A program made the translations under genes and the position numbers. Of a DNA stretch of 64,000 bases, positions 43,592 to 56,133 are shown one piece after another; the first letter of the stretch is position 1, and each line of letters starts with the position of its first letter. The notes beneath the pieces were generated by a model. It was given only the letters and a program-made list of their open reading frames with translations. It was not told the origin of the DNA and ran no database searches. Origin of the DNA: Colocasia esculenta (taxonomy: Eukaryota; Streptophyta; Magnoliopsida; Alismatales; Araceae); assembly GCA_014218235.1 (NCBI GenBank), contig CM024766.1, positions 24,897,346 through 24,961,345 of the forward strand. The letters are read 5' to 3'.

Positions 43592-44233
43592 ATCAGAAAA
43601 CTAAAAATATGAGAATGGATAAAATAAGGTAGTAACAATAATGATAAGCAGGATAATGGCTAGCAATGACAAAGTGAGTAATGGAATGGCATTAAGAAAT
43701 TCGAGAAATTAAGCAAGGTTTAGCATGAAAGAACATCCAAAGGTAGTGGAATAAAATGAAAGGATTTGAGCAGAAAGAAATGGCTCGGAAAGAAATGTTG
43801 CAAACACAGCCCAAAAAATGTGAAAGTAGGTTTAGTCCAAGGAGATAAAGCGCCATTGGCAAGGTAGAATTGCCCATGACAAAAAGATAATGACTAATAG
43901 ATGGAATCCGTGAAATAAAGCAGTTATGAAATGAAAGAAAGAGAAAGGAGAAGCAGGACAAGTGCATAATGGAATAGAATGAGACTGGCAATGTGAAATA
44001 AATTGAAAGGTAAGGAAAGGTAATGGAATCGACAGAACAGAGTAATTGTGAAATGGATTGAAAGAAAGAAAAGAAAAGAACAAAGAAGATGGAAATTGAC
44101 AAATGAGTCAGTTAGCGCAGATGAATTGAAAGGTTGATACAGAGAAAGAGTATCTTCTTTTTAGTGTGATAGTCCGGCGTGCCGTGGTTTATGTTGAATG
44201 TCGAGGACAACATTTCTTTTTAGGTGATAGTAA

Positions 44234-47200
44234 TGTAATGTCGTGCATTTTTCGGATCTTCGTGGATCCTCGATTTAGCGTATGGGTGGTACACCTTGAC
44301 CAGTACGACTTATGTGTGTGTTTTTCTTATTGGATCCTTACCAGAGTTGGTTATGGATCTGTGTTGGTGTTCAGTGCGCTGGACATCAACAGTGGGTTGG
44401 CATCCAGGTTTGTGACGTCTACTGTGTGTTGGCGGCAATGGTGTGCCGTTAACATGTTCTTGGGTCCATCGATGTGGACGTCTATCGTTCGTTCTAGTGG
44501 GTTCTATTGCATGAACTTGGCGGTGAGCAATGTGGACGCCTAGTGGGGCGGTTGGTAGCGGCGCAAAGGTTGACGTTAAATTGAGGCGCCTGTGTTTTTA
44601 GGGGCAACCCGAGCCTTTTCTTTCCCCACCTTCATCCCTCCTTTTCCCCCACCTGTACCCTTGTGCTCTTCACTACTTCCGGCGGTCGACGGGAGCACGT
44701 GGGAAGGCCTTGATGCGCGCAACAGCGGCAGATCAGGCGGGAAATGACAGATTGGAGGGCGGTATTCGCGGGAAGCTCCTGGGGTTTCAGCAGATTGATG
44801 TTTCTATAGGAGTTTATTTGCGTTTCAGAGGTAGGGACTGGCCCTTGATTTCTCCTGTTTGACTTGTCATGCTCGTTTGCATAGACTGCTAGTTAATTGT
44901 GTTTTCGGGAAAAAGGTTTATCATGCTGGGAGATTGGGTGGTTGATCGATCCAAGTGTTGGATCTTGCTTTTCTGGTTTAATTATAGTATACAGATGTAA
45001 GGGGAAGTGTTACCCTCGTTTTTCTGCTGTTATAGGGCTAGATTGCCCGTGTGATCGGACTGAGGCCGTTATGTGCATTCATGTGTGTTGAGTACTGAAG
45101 ATCTTGAAGTCAACATCGGTTGACATTGAGTTCTCGTTGGGAGATTAAAGGCTAGGTTCTAGCCGTTGATTTTGAGTAAACGGCAGGGTGGTGTCCGCTT
45201 ACTTAGGATTGACGGCAAGAAATACTGTCGTCTATATCGTATGGACGGTAATCGATGTTGCCGCCAACCTGTGCATGTATCAGCATAGTGTGTTCACGAC
45301 GTTCTTGTTGCAAGTATTGCGATGCAATGTGTTTATCGATACTGAGCGGTGCATTAACACCTGTGGTGCTCTAGAGCACAGGGCTTTTGAGGCCAGCTTG
45401 CCGGCTATGTAGTTAATAGTTCTTTACATATGTGCGTGGGATTCACTACATCCTAGCGCACAAGATTTATGTGAAATATTACGGGGTTTGGGTGTGTGCA
45501 TATGGTTGGTGTGTGCATGGCATATCGTACGTTATTGTGCTTATTGTATCTTAATTATTATGATTAGTTCGTGGTATTGTGGCGATGAGGTTCACATCTG
45601 AACCTAGCCTCGATCCTTTAGAATCTTTTGTGGATTCTTCTGGATGAATGATTAGTAAGTTTAAGTATGGTTATTATGTGAATATTGTGTACTGTGTTTA
45701 GTGTGACCTTCACTGTCACTTTGTGACCGATGACAGGCATGGTATTATCATTAATATGGTTTATATGTGTGATGTGTAGGTTAGCTTGTAAGTCACAGGG
45801 TGACCGGAACAAGCTATTCCTATCATATGTACGTGATCGGTAACATAAAGTGTTTGTGAACATAGCGTAGTTTGAGCTTGCCGAGTTTGGTGGTCCGACG
45901 CCTATCCGGAATGCCTCTCTAGTCGGGTACCCCAGGTTCTTTGTGAGCCAGGCACGTGTGTTTGTTGTGCTCGGGGTTATCCCGGTACAGTGTGTACGGG
46001 TACCGTCTTCGAGGTCTGTGTCGTCTTCCTGGGACCACCCTCCTCTGTGTTTGAGTTGTACGTCGGCTGAGGGAAAGATGACATTAGGGCAGTGGCTTGT
46101 GTTTGTGGGTGTGCAGTCGCTTGTAGCAAGCTCGTAGTTGGGGGGTATGGACACCAGTAGTCGACACTGGTCCCCAGCTAGTCCTGTTTTCCAGTGCCTC
46201 ACTTTAGGGTGCTTTGCCAGAGACCCTAGAGGTGCCAAGCATGGACCTGCAGCTGTGTGTCTGCAGGTGTGGTGTTCATTGGTCCACAGTTGTTTGACTT
46301 GTTCTCGTGGAGCGGCAGTTGGACCTTTCGTCCGTGACTGCCAGACTGAGAGGTTGTTCTGTGTTGTGTTGGCGGGTTGAATACTGCCTGATCAGCCGGT
46401 AGTCCATTCCCGTGTGGTGGCGTCGTTCCTTTCCGACTCGAGCTTTGCTACTCGTCATGGTTCGTGAGTTTGTGATTCGTGGTCGAGGTTTGACCCGTTC
46501 GAAGTGTGCCCTGGTGTTGGCACAGTTGTGACTATGGTTGTAGCTTGTAATGTGCCCGAGTGGTGGCATAGTTTTGGTTATAGTTGGTGAGTGTTGACTC
46601 ACTGAAAGTGGTTTAGCTCGCTATGGTGTGCTCTATTACGGCACTGGTTTACTTGCGGTTTCGTGCTGGTACATTGTGGTAATAGTACCTGTACCCCGTG
46701 TGGGTAATGGCTTGTGGTGGTACATCGTATACCAGTCTTTTCTGGTGTTGACGTGGAACTGTGTTTCGTGGAGGTCGTGTGATGTGACCTTCCACTCAAT
46801 GTGCTTTACCCTTCCTCGAGTAAGCTACCGTATATGGTTTTCATGTGTGATGGATTGGCCCGCTGTAGCCGATCATGTTACTTGGTGTGTGTGGTTTCCG
46901 ACATATTGTGATTTGAGGTATAAAGGACCAGCTTTTGGTTAGCAGTCCTGTTACCCACGTACTTGAGACTCGCCTGTGAAGCTTATAGCCTAGGCAGTGG
47001 TTTGCTTGTGCGGCTTATAGCTTAAATGATTGGTTGAGACTATGGTTTGCCTATGAGGCTTGAGGCCTAGGCGTTACTGTTGTTGAGCGAACTAGTGGTG
47101 TGAAGCTAGTCCTATTGTTTCCTCTTACTTTCCGAGGTTGTGAATAGTTAATGTGTTTATATTTAATTGTAGTTTAAATACAATTGTTGTGAGCATGAAA

Positions 47201-47465
47201 TGGTTTGGTTTATATGTTGGCCAGTGAGACCCATTGAGGTTGAGGTCTCTTCTGTTGGTTGCTGTGGTCCTTAGGTGGTCCCTACTGAGCCTGTGACTTG
47301 TTGAGGCTCACTCCCCTACAGTTCTTTTCAGGGCTTGCCGTGTGTTTAGCTTGCAGCGGCGTTGTGGCAGACTTGTACCACCAGCAGTTGTGTTGTAGTA
47401 GTGTTGTGTGAGCTTGTGCTCCCTCGGGGCATGCCCCAGGTAGTTGTACTTTTTAATTGGACATG
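44234..47465 (+). repeat. Family C LTR 2, 3' end truncated
   Basis: Collinear with LTR 1 from TGTAATGTCGTGC to GGACATGT, then switches to family F sequence. Roughly 180 bp of the LTR 3' end is missing. Acceptor hairpin TGAGCCT/AGGCTCA at 47286-47310, with acceptor AG at 47330-47331. Confidence 0.92.
47286..47310 (+). promoter_or_regulatory. Acceptor-proximal hairpin (family C LTR 2)
   Basis: TGAGCCT 47286-47292, 11-nt loop, AGGCTCA 47304-47310. The loop length differs from LTR 1 while the stem is identical. Confidence 0.75.
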
Positions 47466-49747
47466 TAAAGCCAAACGAGAGCTTCGTAAGGGTGACCCAA
47501 AACCAAACGATAGCATGCACGAGGAAAACACCACGGCTCGTAGAGTAGTGTCCACTGGCACCACTCGATCTTACCCAGATCGTCCTCGTGGTCCGACAAG
47601 GACACACAACAACTGTGGAGCCACAGAAAAAAACTAAACCCAATGCTCCACAGGGCACGCGCAGAGACAAAACTAGGAAAGACGTCTGAGGTTGGCAAAG
47701 CCAAACATCCCAAGATGTCAACAAACCTGCACGGGGTAAACGGAACAACTACCAAGGTCGGAAGCAAGACGATTAGGGAAAACAACGCAACCCACGGTGC
47801 TAACACAAGCACTAGGAGCCACCCAAGGTGCAACACAATGCACTAGGGCTCCAGACGACACGAAAAACAAACCACCTGAGCACGAGCACATGGTGCCACC
47901 ACCAGTACCAAAACCAGACAAGATGCAACACAGTTGCACCAACAGCTGAAACCACACGGCTAAAAGGGAGGAATCTCTACAAGAGTCCTGCCAAAAGCCG
48001 CACGCAAGGAACCGCAAGCCAAAAAGATAGAATTGGCCACATTCGCTGCGAACACTCAAGGCACAGAAACACGGAGCGTCAAAAAGAACAATGCTCAAGG
48101 TGCAGTACGCAACCGCACCCACAGCTCAAAACGACATAGGGCCAAACGGAAGGGACTCTCCACTAGAGGCCCACAAGAGAAACACACGGAAACCCAACAG
48201 CTTCAAGAACGCAACCACCATATTGGTTCTTAGAAGTGCACAACACGAGGCACCGCTCTTACCACTACAGGCGGAGAGGGCCACACACCAAACAACGACA
48301 AGTGCCTCCAAGCAGAGCTGAGGCACAAGCGGAAACATACACTGGAACGATGCTTGCACAAGCGAGCCAAACAACAAAAAACCGGTGCCGCCTCACAATT
48401 AACACAGGGCACGCTACCCTACAACGTCCAGTCAGGCAACAAGAAATCAGCACAGCAAGAGACGGCTCAATAGGTCACCAAGAGACGGCTCAATAGGTCA
48501 CCACAACCTATCGCACCACAAGAAAACAACGTGCACGAGGGAAGCAACCTGCTCAACCTCAAAACAGCTCAAGGGGAGGGACCTTCCACAGAAGCACAAC
48601 CAGCCAGACACCCATGGCACTCACCAGACCACCTTCTAGCGAGCCCATAAGGCGCGAGAAACGAAGCCAACCTCCCGATCCTGGGGACACACGAAGTCCC
48701 ACCAGCGCAGCCAGAAAACCCAAAAAATGAACAAGAAGACAACCTGGCCAACACCACGACTAGACACACAGTCAAAGGCACCACACCTTGACTGACAACA
48801 CCCAGGTAGACTGTACCACGGATAGTCCAATCGGAAACAGCGACAGCTCATCTCTACAGAGGGAGAGAGCAGCGACAAGCAAAACAAACACAAGGCAGCT
48901 TGGGGAGGACCTCCACCCAAAGTGCCAAGAGTCGTTCTAGGAACCATCACCAGAATGCAGCCCAAACAAATGACCAACAAAGAGAACACAACAGATAGCG
49001 GAGGCAACACAAACTAGTTATAGGAGAACCTCCACTAGAACCACCAAGGCACCGTTCTGGGAAAACCCACCAGAACGCACGTCCACACAACAACAGCATA
49101 CCTCAACCCTGAGGTAGAACAACAATCGGCAGAAACAAGCCTGGAACAGTCCTGAGAGCGAACCTCACCAGGACAACAACCAACAGTTCTGAAAAACTGC
49201 ACTAGAACACAGGGCAACCAAGCGATGCACCTCAACCTCGAGGTAACACAATGGCAACCAACCAGACAACAGAGACCTCAAACCAAGGAGGCAACACAAC
49301 GGAAGACTTTAACGAGCACAGAAGTAGTCTCAGAGGGAGAGGAACTCTTACTAGGACAACAACAAACTTCTGGAAACACCACCAGAACATAGTAGCCAGC
49401 GATGCACCTCAACCTAGAGGCAACGCCGCAACAACCAGAAACGAGCACAACACAGCTCTTGGGAAAACCTCACCTCCACCAGAACCAACAGAGAAGAACT
49501 CCGGAGAACCTCACCAGAGTTCACAACCAGTCAGCGCAAGGCAACAACAACCACAACCAGGTGTCACAGCGCTCAACCAGCGATGCAACACAACACACAA
49601 GCATCTACTTAGCTCAAGCAAAGACGCCGACTGAGCAGAGCACAACGCCCAACGGTGCACAGGCACGCAAGGCCAAACACACAGTCAACAACACACACCC
49701 CAACAACAAGGGGACATCCAACAAGGACACACCCCAACAAGAAGGCC
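47466..49747 (-). mobile_element. Family F internal region, left part (non-coding)
   Basis: A/C-rich on the + strand, hence G/T-rich in the sense of family F, whose primer site is at 61247-61258. No gag or pol recognised in either strand. Open frames here are short, overlapping and biased by composition. Interrupted at 49748 by the CACTA element. Confidence 0.6.
48890..49540 (-). repeat. Degenerate tandem repeat in family F internal region
   Basis: Recurrent blocks of the form ACCTCCAC...GTTCTGG...ACCAGAAC at about 48909, 49028, 49154, 49343 and 49468, spaced roughly 120-190 bp, with CCTCAACC(T/C)(C/A)GAGG between them. Confidence 0.5.
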
Positions 49748-50010
49748 CACTATAAGAAAAAGCGCTTTTAGAGACCGATATAGAGACCGATAATTTCGGT
49801 CACTATTCGGTCCCTAATTAGTGACTGAATTGTATCTGACAGTAATCGGTCGCTAAACAAATATTTTAGAGACCGGATATAATCAGTCACTATTCGGTCA
49901 CTAATTGGGACCGAATAGTGACCGAAATTATCGGTCGCTATATTTTGGGACCGATTAAATTCAGTCACTAGTCGGACTAGTTAGGGACGAATAGTGACTG
50001 ATTTGATTTC
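49748..50010. repeat. Left terminal and subterminal repeats of CACTA element
   Basis: Terminal inverted repeat, then about ten copies in both orientations of GGTCACTATTCGGTC / GACCGAATAGTGAC-type motifs, the expected binding sites for the element's own TNPA-type protein. Confidence 0.88.
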
Positions 50011-50083
50011 GTCACAAATTTTCACGTTTTCGTGGGATGTGAGAAAATTTTGTGACCGATTTATTAATCCTCCTGACGCTCTC

Positions 50084-50120
50084 TCTCTCTCCTCTCTTCT
50101 CTCTCTCTCTCTTCTCATCT

Positions 50121-50160
<40 letters not shown>

Positions 50161-50200
50161 ATCTCTCTCCCTCCTCCATCCCTGCTCTCTCTCTCTCTCA
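50084..50200 (+). repeat. (CT)n-rich tract
   Basis: Long CT/CTCT microsatellite followed by C-rich sequence to about 50600. Likely part of the 5' untranslated region or promoter of the transposon genes. Long proline/serine/leucine frames here reflect composition. Confidence 0.85.
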
Positions 50201-50639
50201 TTCGCCGGACTCTATCGCCTTGGGCCGCCGTCGCCGTGTGCAGCCATCGCCGGAGGCTACCTCCGTCGCCAGACGCTGCCGCCATCCCCGCCATCGCCGA
50301 ACGCGCCATCGTCTTCTCCTATCGTCCCGTGCCCGGAGCGGACGCTGCCAAGCCTTCTCCTCCGGTAAGTCCCCCCCCCCCTCTGTCTCTCTGTCCTCCC
50401 CCCTCACCACCCCCACCCCCACCTGGGAAACCCCCCCCCAACACCCCCACGCCGTGTCCCCTCCCCCCTCCCTCTATCTCTCTGTCCTCCCCCCTCCCCC
50501 ACCTGGGAAACCCCCCCAACCTTCCCTTCGGCGCCCTCCCCCCTCCCTTGTCTCTCTGTCACTCCTCACCCCCCCGTGCCCCCTCCCCCCTCCCTCTGTC
50601 TCTCTGTAGCATGGGAGCCCCTCCATTGCCTCTCTATTC

Positions 50640-53600
50640 CATATCATCATATCACTGTTTTTTTTTTCGTCCCGCTGGTTAATTACCTCTCATTTCTATT
50701 TCGATTTGTTTCATCTTGTTTCTTGAAATTGTAGGTCCTAAGAAGGAGGAAATCGTATCGAAATAAATCTGCCCGTCTCTATAGGTGAGCTCAGATTTAT
50801 TCGAGTGTTTATGTAAAAACTGCCTTTCTAAAGCTTTCTACTGTGATGTTGTTATCGTGTTTGGTTTGTGTCAGAAAACAAGATGTTCTTGTCAGTGGCT
50901 CTATTTTCTAAACTATTATCGTTGCCTTTTGCATACTTGTGGTTGTTGAATTTTTTCCCATTTTTTTAACCAAACCATGCTTAGGTGTGACTTAATTCAA
51001 AGGCTTAAAGCATAGTCGTTAAGGCGTAGACGACAAGACCCCTAGCTGCAGAATGTTTATCTCAATGTGTAATAGTAGTCTGGCATTTGTTCTTTTGTCA
51101 GGCTGTGTATTCCTTTCGAGGGTGTTGACCTTGTAATGGAAGAATCCTTGTTGAGGAAGATAGTGTGGTGGAAGAATAACGAAAATGTCTAGTTTAGAAC
51201 AACTTGGTCCATTCGTTCGGGTATTGGTGAAGTGGATCATGTTGATAAGTAGCCGCGTTTGTCAAGTATCCGAAAGGAATTCTTGATGGGTTCATATTTC
51301 TGCTATTTTCTCAAATGTAATGATCATGCTTCCACCCTTTATCTTGACTTGTGGCAAGTGGGAGATGGAGAGAGGGAGGACAGATAATAAATTTGACCTT
51401 GTAGGAGGTCTCTGCTATTATATTAACAAGATTGGAAGTTAGGTTTGTTTCAGATCGTATTTGTCATCAGACCTTGATTCAGATGAGCTGGGCATTTTGG
51501 GAAAACCTTTTGGCTAGATCCTTCCAATAAAGGAAAAATTGCAGATGAGAAGGTCAAAAAAACTAAGTGTGCTTTGGCATTGCATGCAATTCGAGGCATT
51601 GTGGAAAATGGAGTTGTAGAAATAATGATATATATGTCCTTGGGTCCTTTCAGGAGCCAAGACTAGTTCCTCAACATCTGCACCCATATCTATACAAGAT
51701 ATATGTGATCATATTGTCTATTTTAAATTTCTGAAAAACTTGAGGGTCATAATATTCAGTCTCATGTGAGCATGATCCTAAAGATGTAATCAGATGTGAC
51801 AGGGCTTCCAAATGAAATTCACATTTGAGAGCGATCAAAGATATGAATTGTATGCAAATCACGTAAGGAGATTTCGGAGTTCGATAACATGAGTCAATAT
51901 GCAACTGGAATTGATCTATAGTTGTGTTCTTGAGACCATATTTTGTAGTGACAATGCCATCAGTGTGATTTTCACTTAATAAGGTCATGAGGAATGGGGA
52001 AATGGTCAAGAAGTGTCCTCATTATGAATCATTGTACTCTTTCAACATATTTTGAAAATTTCTTGAATAACGGTTCCAACGTGGTAAGTCTATAGTTTTT
52101 GTCCCATACCATGTGTTTTGTATAGTAATTCTGGTGTCCATTTTTATGCACATCATGTCTCATGCAAGGCTTCACATGCTGAATGGTTCATGGTTTTAGA
52201 TACTATTTTTATTACCATCTTAACCAGAACACTGTGAAACAAATGGTGCAGTGTTGAAAGTTTGCTATTTCCATGTATACAACAATTTTTATGCTTTGAT
52301 ATTAGATGCTTTGATCCACAAGTTTAACATAGTTGCCTTGTCATTTGATGAACTTCTCTGGAGAAAGCCAGTTCTACTCGTCTGAAATAAGTCTTGTTTA
52401 ATGATGGTTTACATCTTGATTATGAAATAAGCAAGGCCAAGGTTTGAGCTAGACAGTCAGGTTTTCTTGGAAGGTGGAATTTGACAACCAATATTGGTGT
52501 GAAAGATCAAGTTTTCATCCTTGATCCCCTTGATTGTTTCCATAGGTTAATGGTAATGTCTAAACTTCATTTTTTAATGTCAAGACATATTGGAACTGTT
52601 GATGAGCACTTTCAAGGTGATCAACAAAAATTTGATTCTAGGGAAGTGCATCCTATGACAAAATGATGGCTCTTGAGTAACCCAAGAGTACACTAAGTGG
52701 ACTGCTAATACTAGATTTTTTTTCTCCTTTTCTGTTTAAGTTGACTAGGGGCTCTCAGAAACTGTAGCTTAGAGCACTTAGTCATCTGTATAGATGCCCA
52801 TGACTGATAGAAAAACCAAAAGAACATGGATATGGAGTGATTGTATTTCACGATTTTGGTAATTCTCATTATTCTTTCATGTAGGTTGTAAACTGGGAAT
52901 GATGCATGACACTCTTTATTACAATCAATGATAGGCTTGAGTGGAGTTTATAGTGGATAGAAATGATACTTACATGCTCATCAATTTCTTTAGGTCCAAG
53001 TAAAAGGCATTTTCCAGGCAATTCTTGAAGCACTGTTAGTTTGACAAAGCTGATAACTAAGATTTGCTTTGGTTATGAAATGCAGGTCCTGAATCAGGAC
53101 AGGCTATACATGAACATCACTTCCTGATTTTAAGATTGGTGTTCTAGAGTCCTTTTAGAATTTCAGAACTTGCAAGTTCTGCTCGATTAGTTGATTATCG
53201 TGTATGTACATGGTTATCAAAGTTTCAATTAGGCTTCTGACATGGTAAATCTAAATCCTTTGTGATTCAATGATGAAACATTCTCTGAGTCAGTAAGTAT
53301 ATGGATAGAGTATTATATGTACATATCAGAATGCTGTAGCCAAGAGAAGACTATCTGGTTTGATTGTTGCATTGAATATTATGCTTTTTAACTTGGTCAT
53401 AATACTAAAGTCAAGCTGTTGACACTAAGGGGCAAGTGATAAATCTGATGCTATCAAGGTGTCTAGTATTTTGTGAATATGGATAATTCTACTGGACAAG
53501 GTAATGGTTTTTTTTTTTTGAAAGTGGATTGTACCACTAGTATATTAATGAAAGAGGAATATCCAAGTATAGGCAAAATACACCAAAAGATATAGTCCTG

Positions 53601-53640
53601 TGACACTTTGTTTATTTGTTTGTTTGTTTTGGGTAATTTG
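50640..53640. other. Unassigned 3-kb stretch inside the CACTA element
   Basis: AT-rich, intron-like sequence with no frame over 112 codons and no recognisable TNP2 catalytic region, which should lie here. Short frames (52481-52666, 51671-52009 minus) show no known motif. Could be intron, captured host sequence or eroded transposase. Confidence 0.4.
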
Positions 53641-53751
53641 AAACTTTTAATTCATTGAAAGTAGGAAAACAACATAAAATTTCAGTACAGACTAAGAAAC
53701 TAAGACAAACTGACAGAGAAATGAGTCTATCAGGGCCACCTAAACAACAAA

Positions 53752-55364
53752 ATGGAAGGCAAAAACAAAGAACAGAATGTCGTCACCATCGTATGCAAGT
53801 TGGAGAAGATATTTCCGCCTACATTCTTCGATTCGATGGAGCATTTACTCGTACATCTACCATATAAAGCTAAAGTCGGAGGGCCAATACAATATAGATG
53901 GATGTATCCATTTGAGAGGTATATGCAAATATTAACTTTTTCCTTCTTAGAATTGTACCTTACATATGATACATTTCCTAATTGTCTTGTACATTGTTGA
54001 TGTAGGTGTATGCATGACCTCAAAATGAAAGTCCTGAAATAAAGCAAAAGTGGAGGGTTCTATTGCTGAGGCATACATTAGGAGGAAATCTCAAACTTTT
54101 GTTCGATGTACTTTGAAGCAGACATTCAAACTCGTCGTACTCAACCTCCACGTAATGATGATGGGGGGGAATCTGTGTGTTCAGATCGACTCTCATATTT
54201 AATCATCTTGGACGTGCCTTTGGACGTTCTTCAACTCGAACGCTGGATGACAGAGAGTTATGCGCCGCAGAGATATATATTCTTTAAATTGTGCTGAGCT
54301 AGAGTGTTATGTTGAGTAAGTGCTAATCTCATAATTTATTGTGTATGTAACTTCTTTGCCCTTATTCTAGCTATTGATGGTGGTTCTATTCATATTGCAG
54401 ACAATTGATTCAGAAATATTCAAAGAAATCCACATCTCACTGATTATGAGGTTGAAAAAGAACGAGAGAAGTCATTGGCCTATGGCTAAGAAAACGCGTA
54501 AGTGTACATGGTCAAAGAGTATTCAAGAAAAGTTATGTTCACTTTTTAACTAGTCTTCTCTATACACAAGTTGAACAAGGTTTAATTACTGATGAAAGAG
54601 TTCATCAGATAGCCTATGTCCCATCAAAAATTGCACAGAACTATCCTAGATTTATTGTGAATGGGTATAGATTTCATACAAAGGACTATGGGCAGAGTAA
54701 ATCTACCATGAACAGTGGCGTATGTGTTAAAGGAAGTACATACAATGAAAGTGAATATGACTACTATGGTATTGTAGAGGAGATCTTACAGTTGCAATAT
54801 CTAGGACAAGACAACCATATATTCTTGTTCAAGTGTCATTGGTTTGATCCAAATTCCATTCGAAATGACACAACACATGGGATTGTCGAGCTTAAACATA
54901 AGTCGAAATTGAATACTTATGAGCCATTCATTTTAGCCACACAAGCCCAGCAGGTGTACTATACAAGCTATCCATCATCTACAAACAAAGAACGAAATGA
55001 TTTGTGGGTAGTTTGCAGAGTTAAGTCAAGACTATTCATTGATTATGAATTGGACATGACTGATCAGACACCTGAAGAGGTCAACGCAGAATTCTTTCAA
55101 GAAGACTTGGTTGAAAATGTAGAGTTGACAGCTCATATTGGAGAAGACGAATCTGAAGCACCAATTTCCTTGTCTCAAGGAAATGAGGTCGAAGAAGTCG
55201 ATCCACGTGAGATGAAAGGCAGTAGTGGAAGGCCAACAAATATTGAATGTGAAAGTTCTGATGAGGAGGAGGAATATACCAGTGATGAATGTGAAGATGA
55301 TGATGAAGATGGGGTTGAATTAGATATATTGTCATCATCTGAGGAGGAAATGGATATCAATTAA
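53752..55364 (+). pseudogene. TNP2-like transposase, C-terminal part only
   Basis: First exon-like block 53752-53918 reads VCKLEKIFPPTFFDSMEHL...VGGPIQYRWMYPFER, the DUF4218 signature. A likely intron (GTATAT...TAG) leads to 54005, where KAKVEGSIAEAY and EEISNFCSMYFE continue with frameshifts. From 54657 a 235-codon frame reads GYRFHTK, NSGVCVKG, YYGIVEEILQL and FLFKCHWFD (DUF4216), then an acidic Asp/Glu/Ser tail to TAA. The upstream catalytic transposase domain is missing, so this copy cannot supply TNP2 activity. The acidic tail is unusually long. Confidence 0.85.
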
Positions 55365-55619
55365 AAATGGGTAGAATTTTTTCACATCTGTTGAGTATAT
55401 TTAAAGTAGCTCACTTTCAATATAAGCAATTGACTAATGAACATTAATTTTTTATGTTCCCTATGAAGATATGGTGCGTGGAGCACGATCGAGCTCCAGT
55501 TCTGGGAGGAGCCTCCGTGGGAGGGTTTTGTTCCAGGCATCAGGTATGTATCTTGTTCTAGTGTAGTTTTCTTTATGTATTATTTATGCATAGTATTAAT
55601 GCCATTAAAATTGTTACAA

Positions 55620-56133
55620 CTTCTGGTTCTCCATCTGTCCCTCCTCCTGTGGCAGCATGTATGTATATTTAAAGTTCTACTTTCATTGTACATTGATCCT
55701 TATGCCATAAAGTTCTTATAGGTTCGGGTGAGTTTACACCTCCTCAACCTAGAGTACCAGGTATGTATATTTCAAGTTGCAAGTATTTGTATAGTCATTA
55801 TTTATACATATTATTAATGCCATTAAAATTGTTACAGTTGCTGGTCCTTCCTCTGTGTCTCCTACTGTAGCAGCAGGTATGTATATTTAAAATTGTACTT
55901 TTATTGTGCATTGATCTTTCTACCATAAAATTCTTACAGGTTCGGGTGAGTTTACACTTCCTCATTATTTATGCCATCTACTCTTGTTACAGCTGCTGGT
56001 CCAGCCTCTGTGTCTCCTCCTCTAGCAGCAGGTATGTATATTTAAAGTTGTACTTTCATTGTGCATTGATTCTGATGTCATTAAAATGTTACAGGCTCGG
56101 ATCAGTCTACACTTTCTCCTAATACAGTAGTAG
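55620..56133 (+). repeat. Array of duplicated 39-nt micro-exons in the TNPA-like gene
   Basis: Two alternating types. Type b (GGTCCnnCCTCTGTGTCTCC core): 55620-55658, 55838-55876, 55993-56031. Type a (GGTGAGTTTACACnTCCT core): 55722-55760, 55940 onward (cut short), 56095-56133. Each complete unit is exactly 39 nt with AG before and GTATGTATAT after, except b1 whose acceptor is AA. All keep phase 1 and encode Pro/Ser/Thr-rich 13-residue blocks. Confidence 0.82.

Larger units (their letters stand above)
41885..44233 (+). mobile_element. Family C internal region, full copy (non-coding)
   Basis: About 2.35 kb between two LTRs, starting with the tRNA-Met primer site and ending with a CTTTTTAGGTGATAG stretch before the next LTR. 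No gag or pol homology in any frame. This is the layout of a large retrotransposon derivative that depends on proteins from another element. Confidence 0.88.

Noticed and set aside
43692..44102. Membrane-protein-like Phe/Ser/Leu frame on the minus strand (also 37919-38332)
   Set aside because: Complement of a purine-rich non-coding stretch; the frame is not maintained identically between copies.
45618..46238. 206-codon minus-strand open frame in family C LTR 2
   Set aside because: Antisense to the LTR, low-T composition favours open frames, and LTR 1 does not keep it intact.
50052..50682. Proline-rich protein frames over the CT- and C-rich tract
   Set aside because: Several overlapping frames are open at once because of simple composition.
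52481..52666. 61-codon frame as captured host gene exon
   Set aside because: No recognisable motif; kept only as unexplained sequence.
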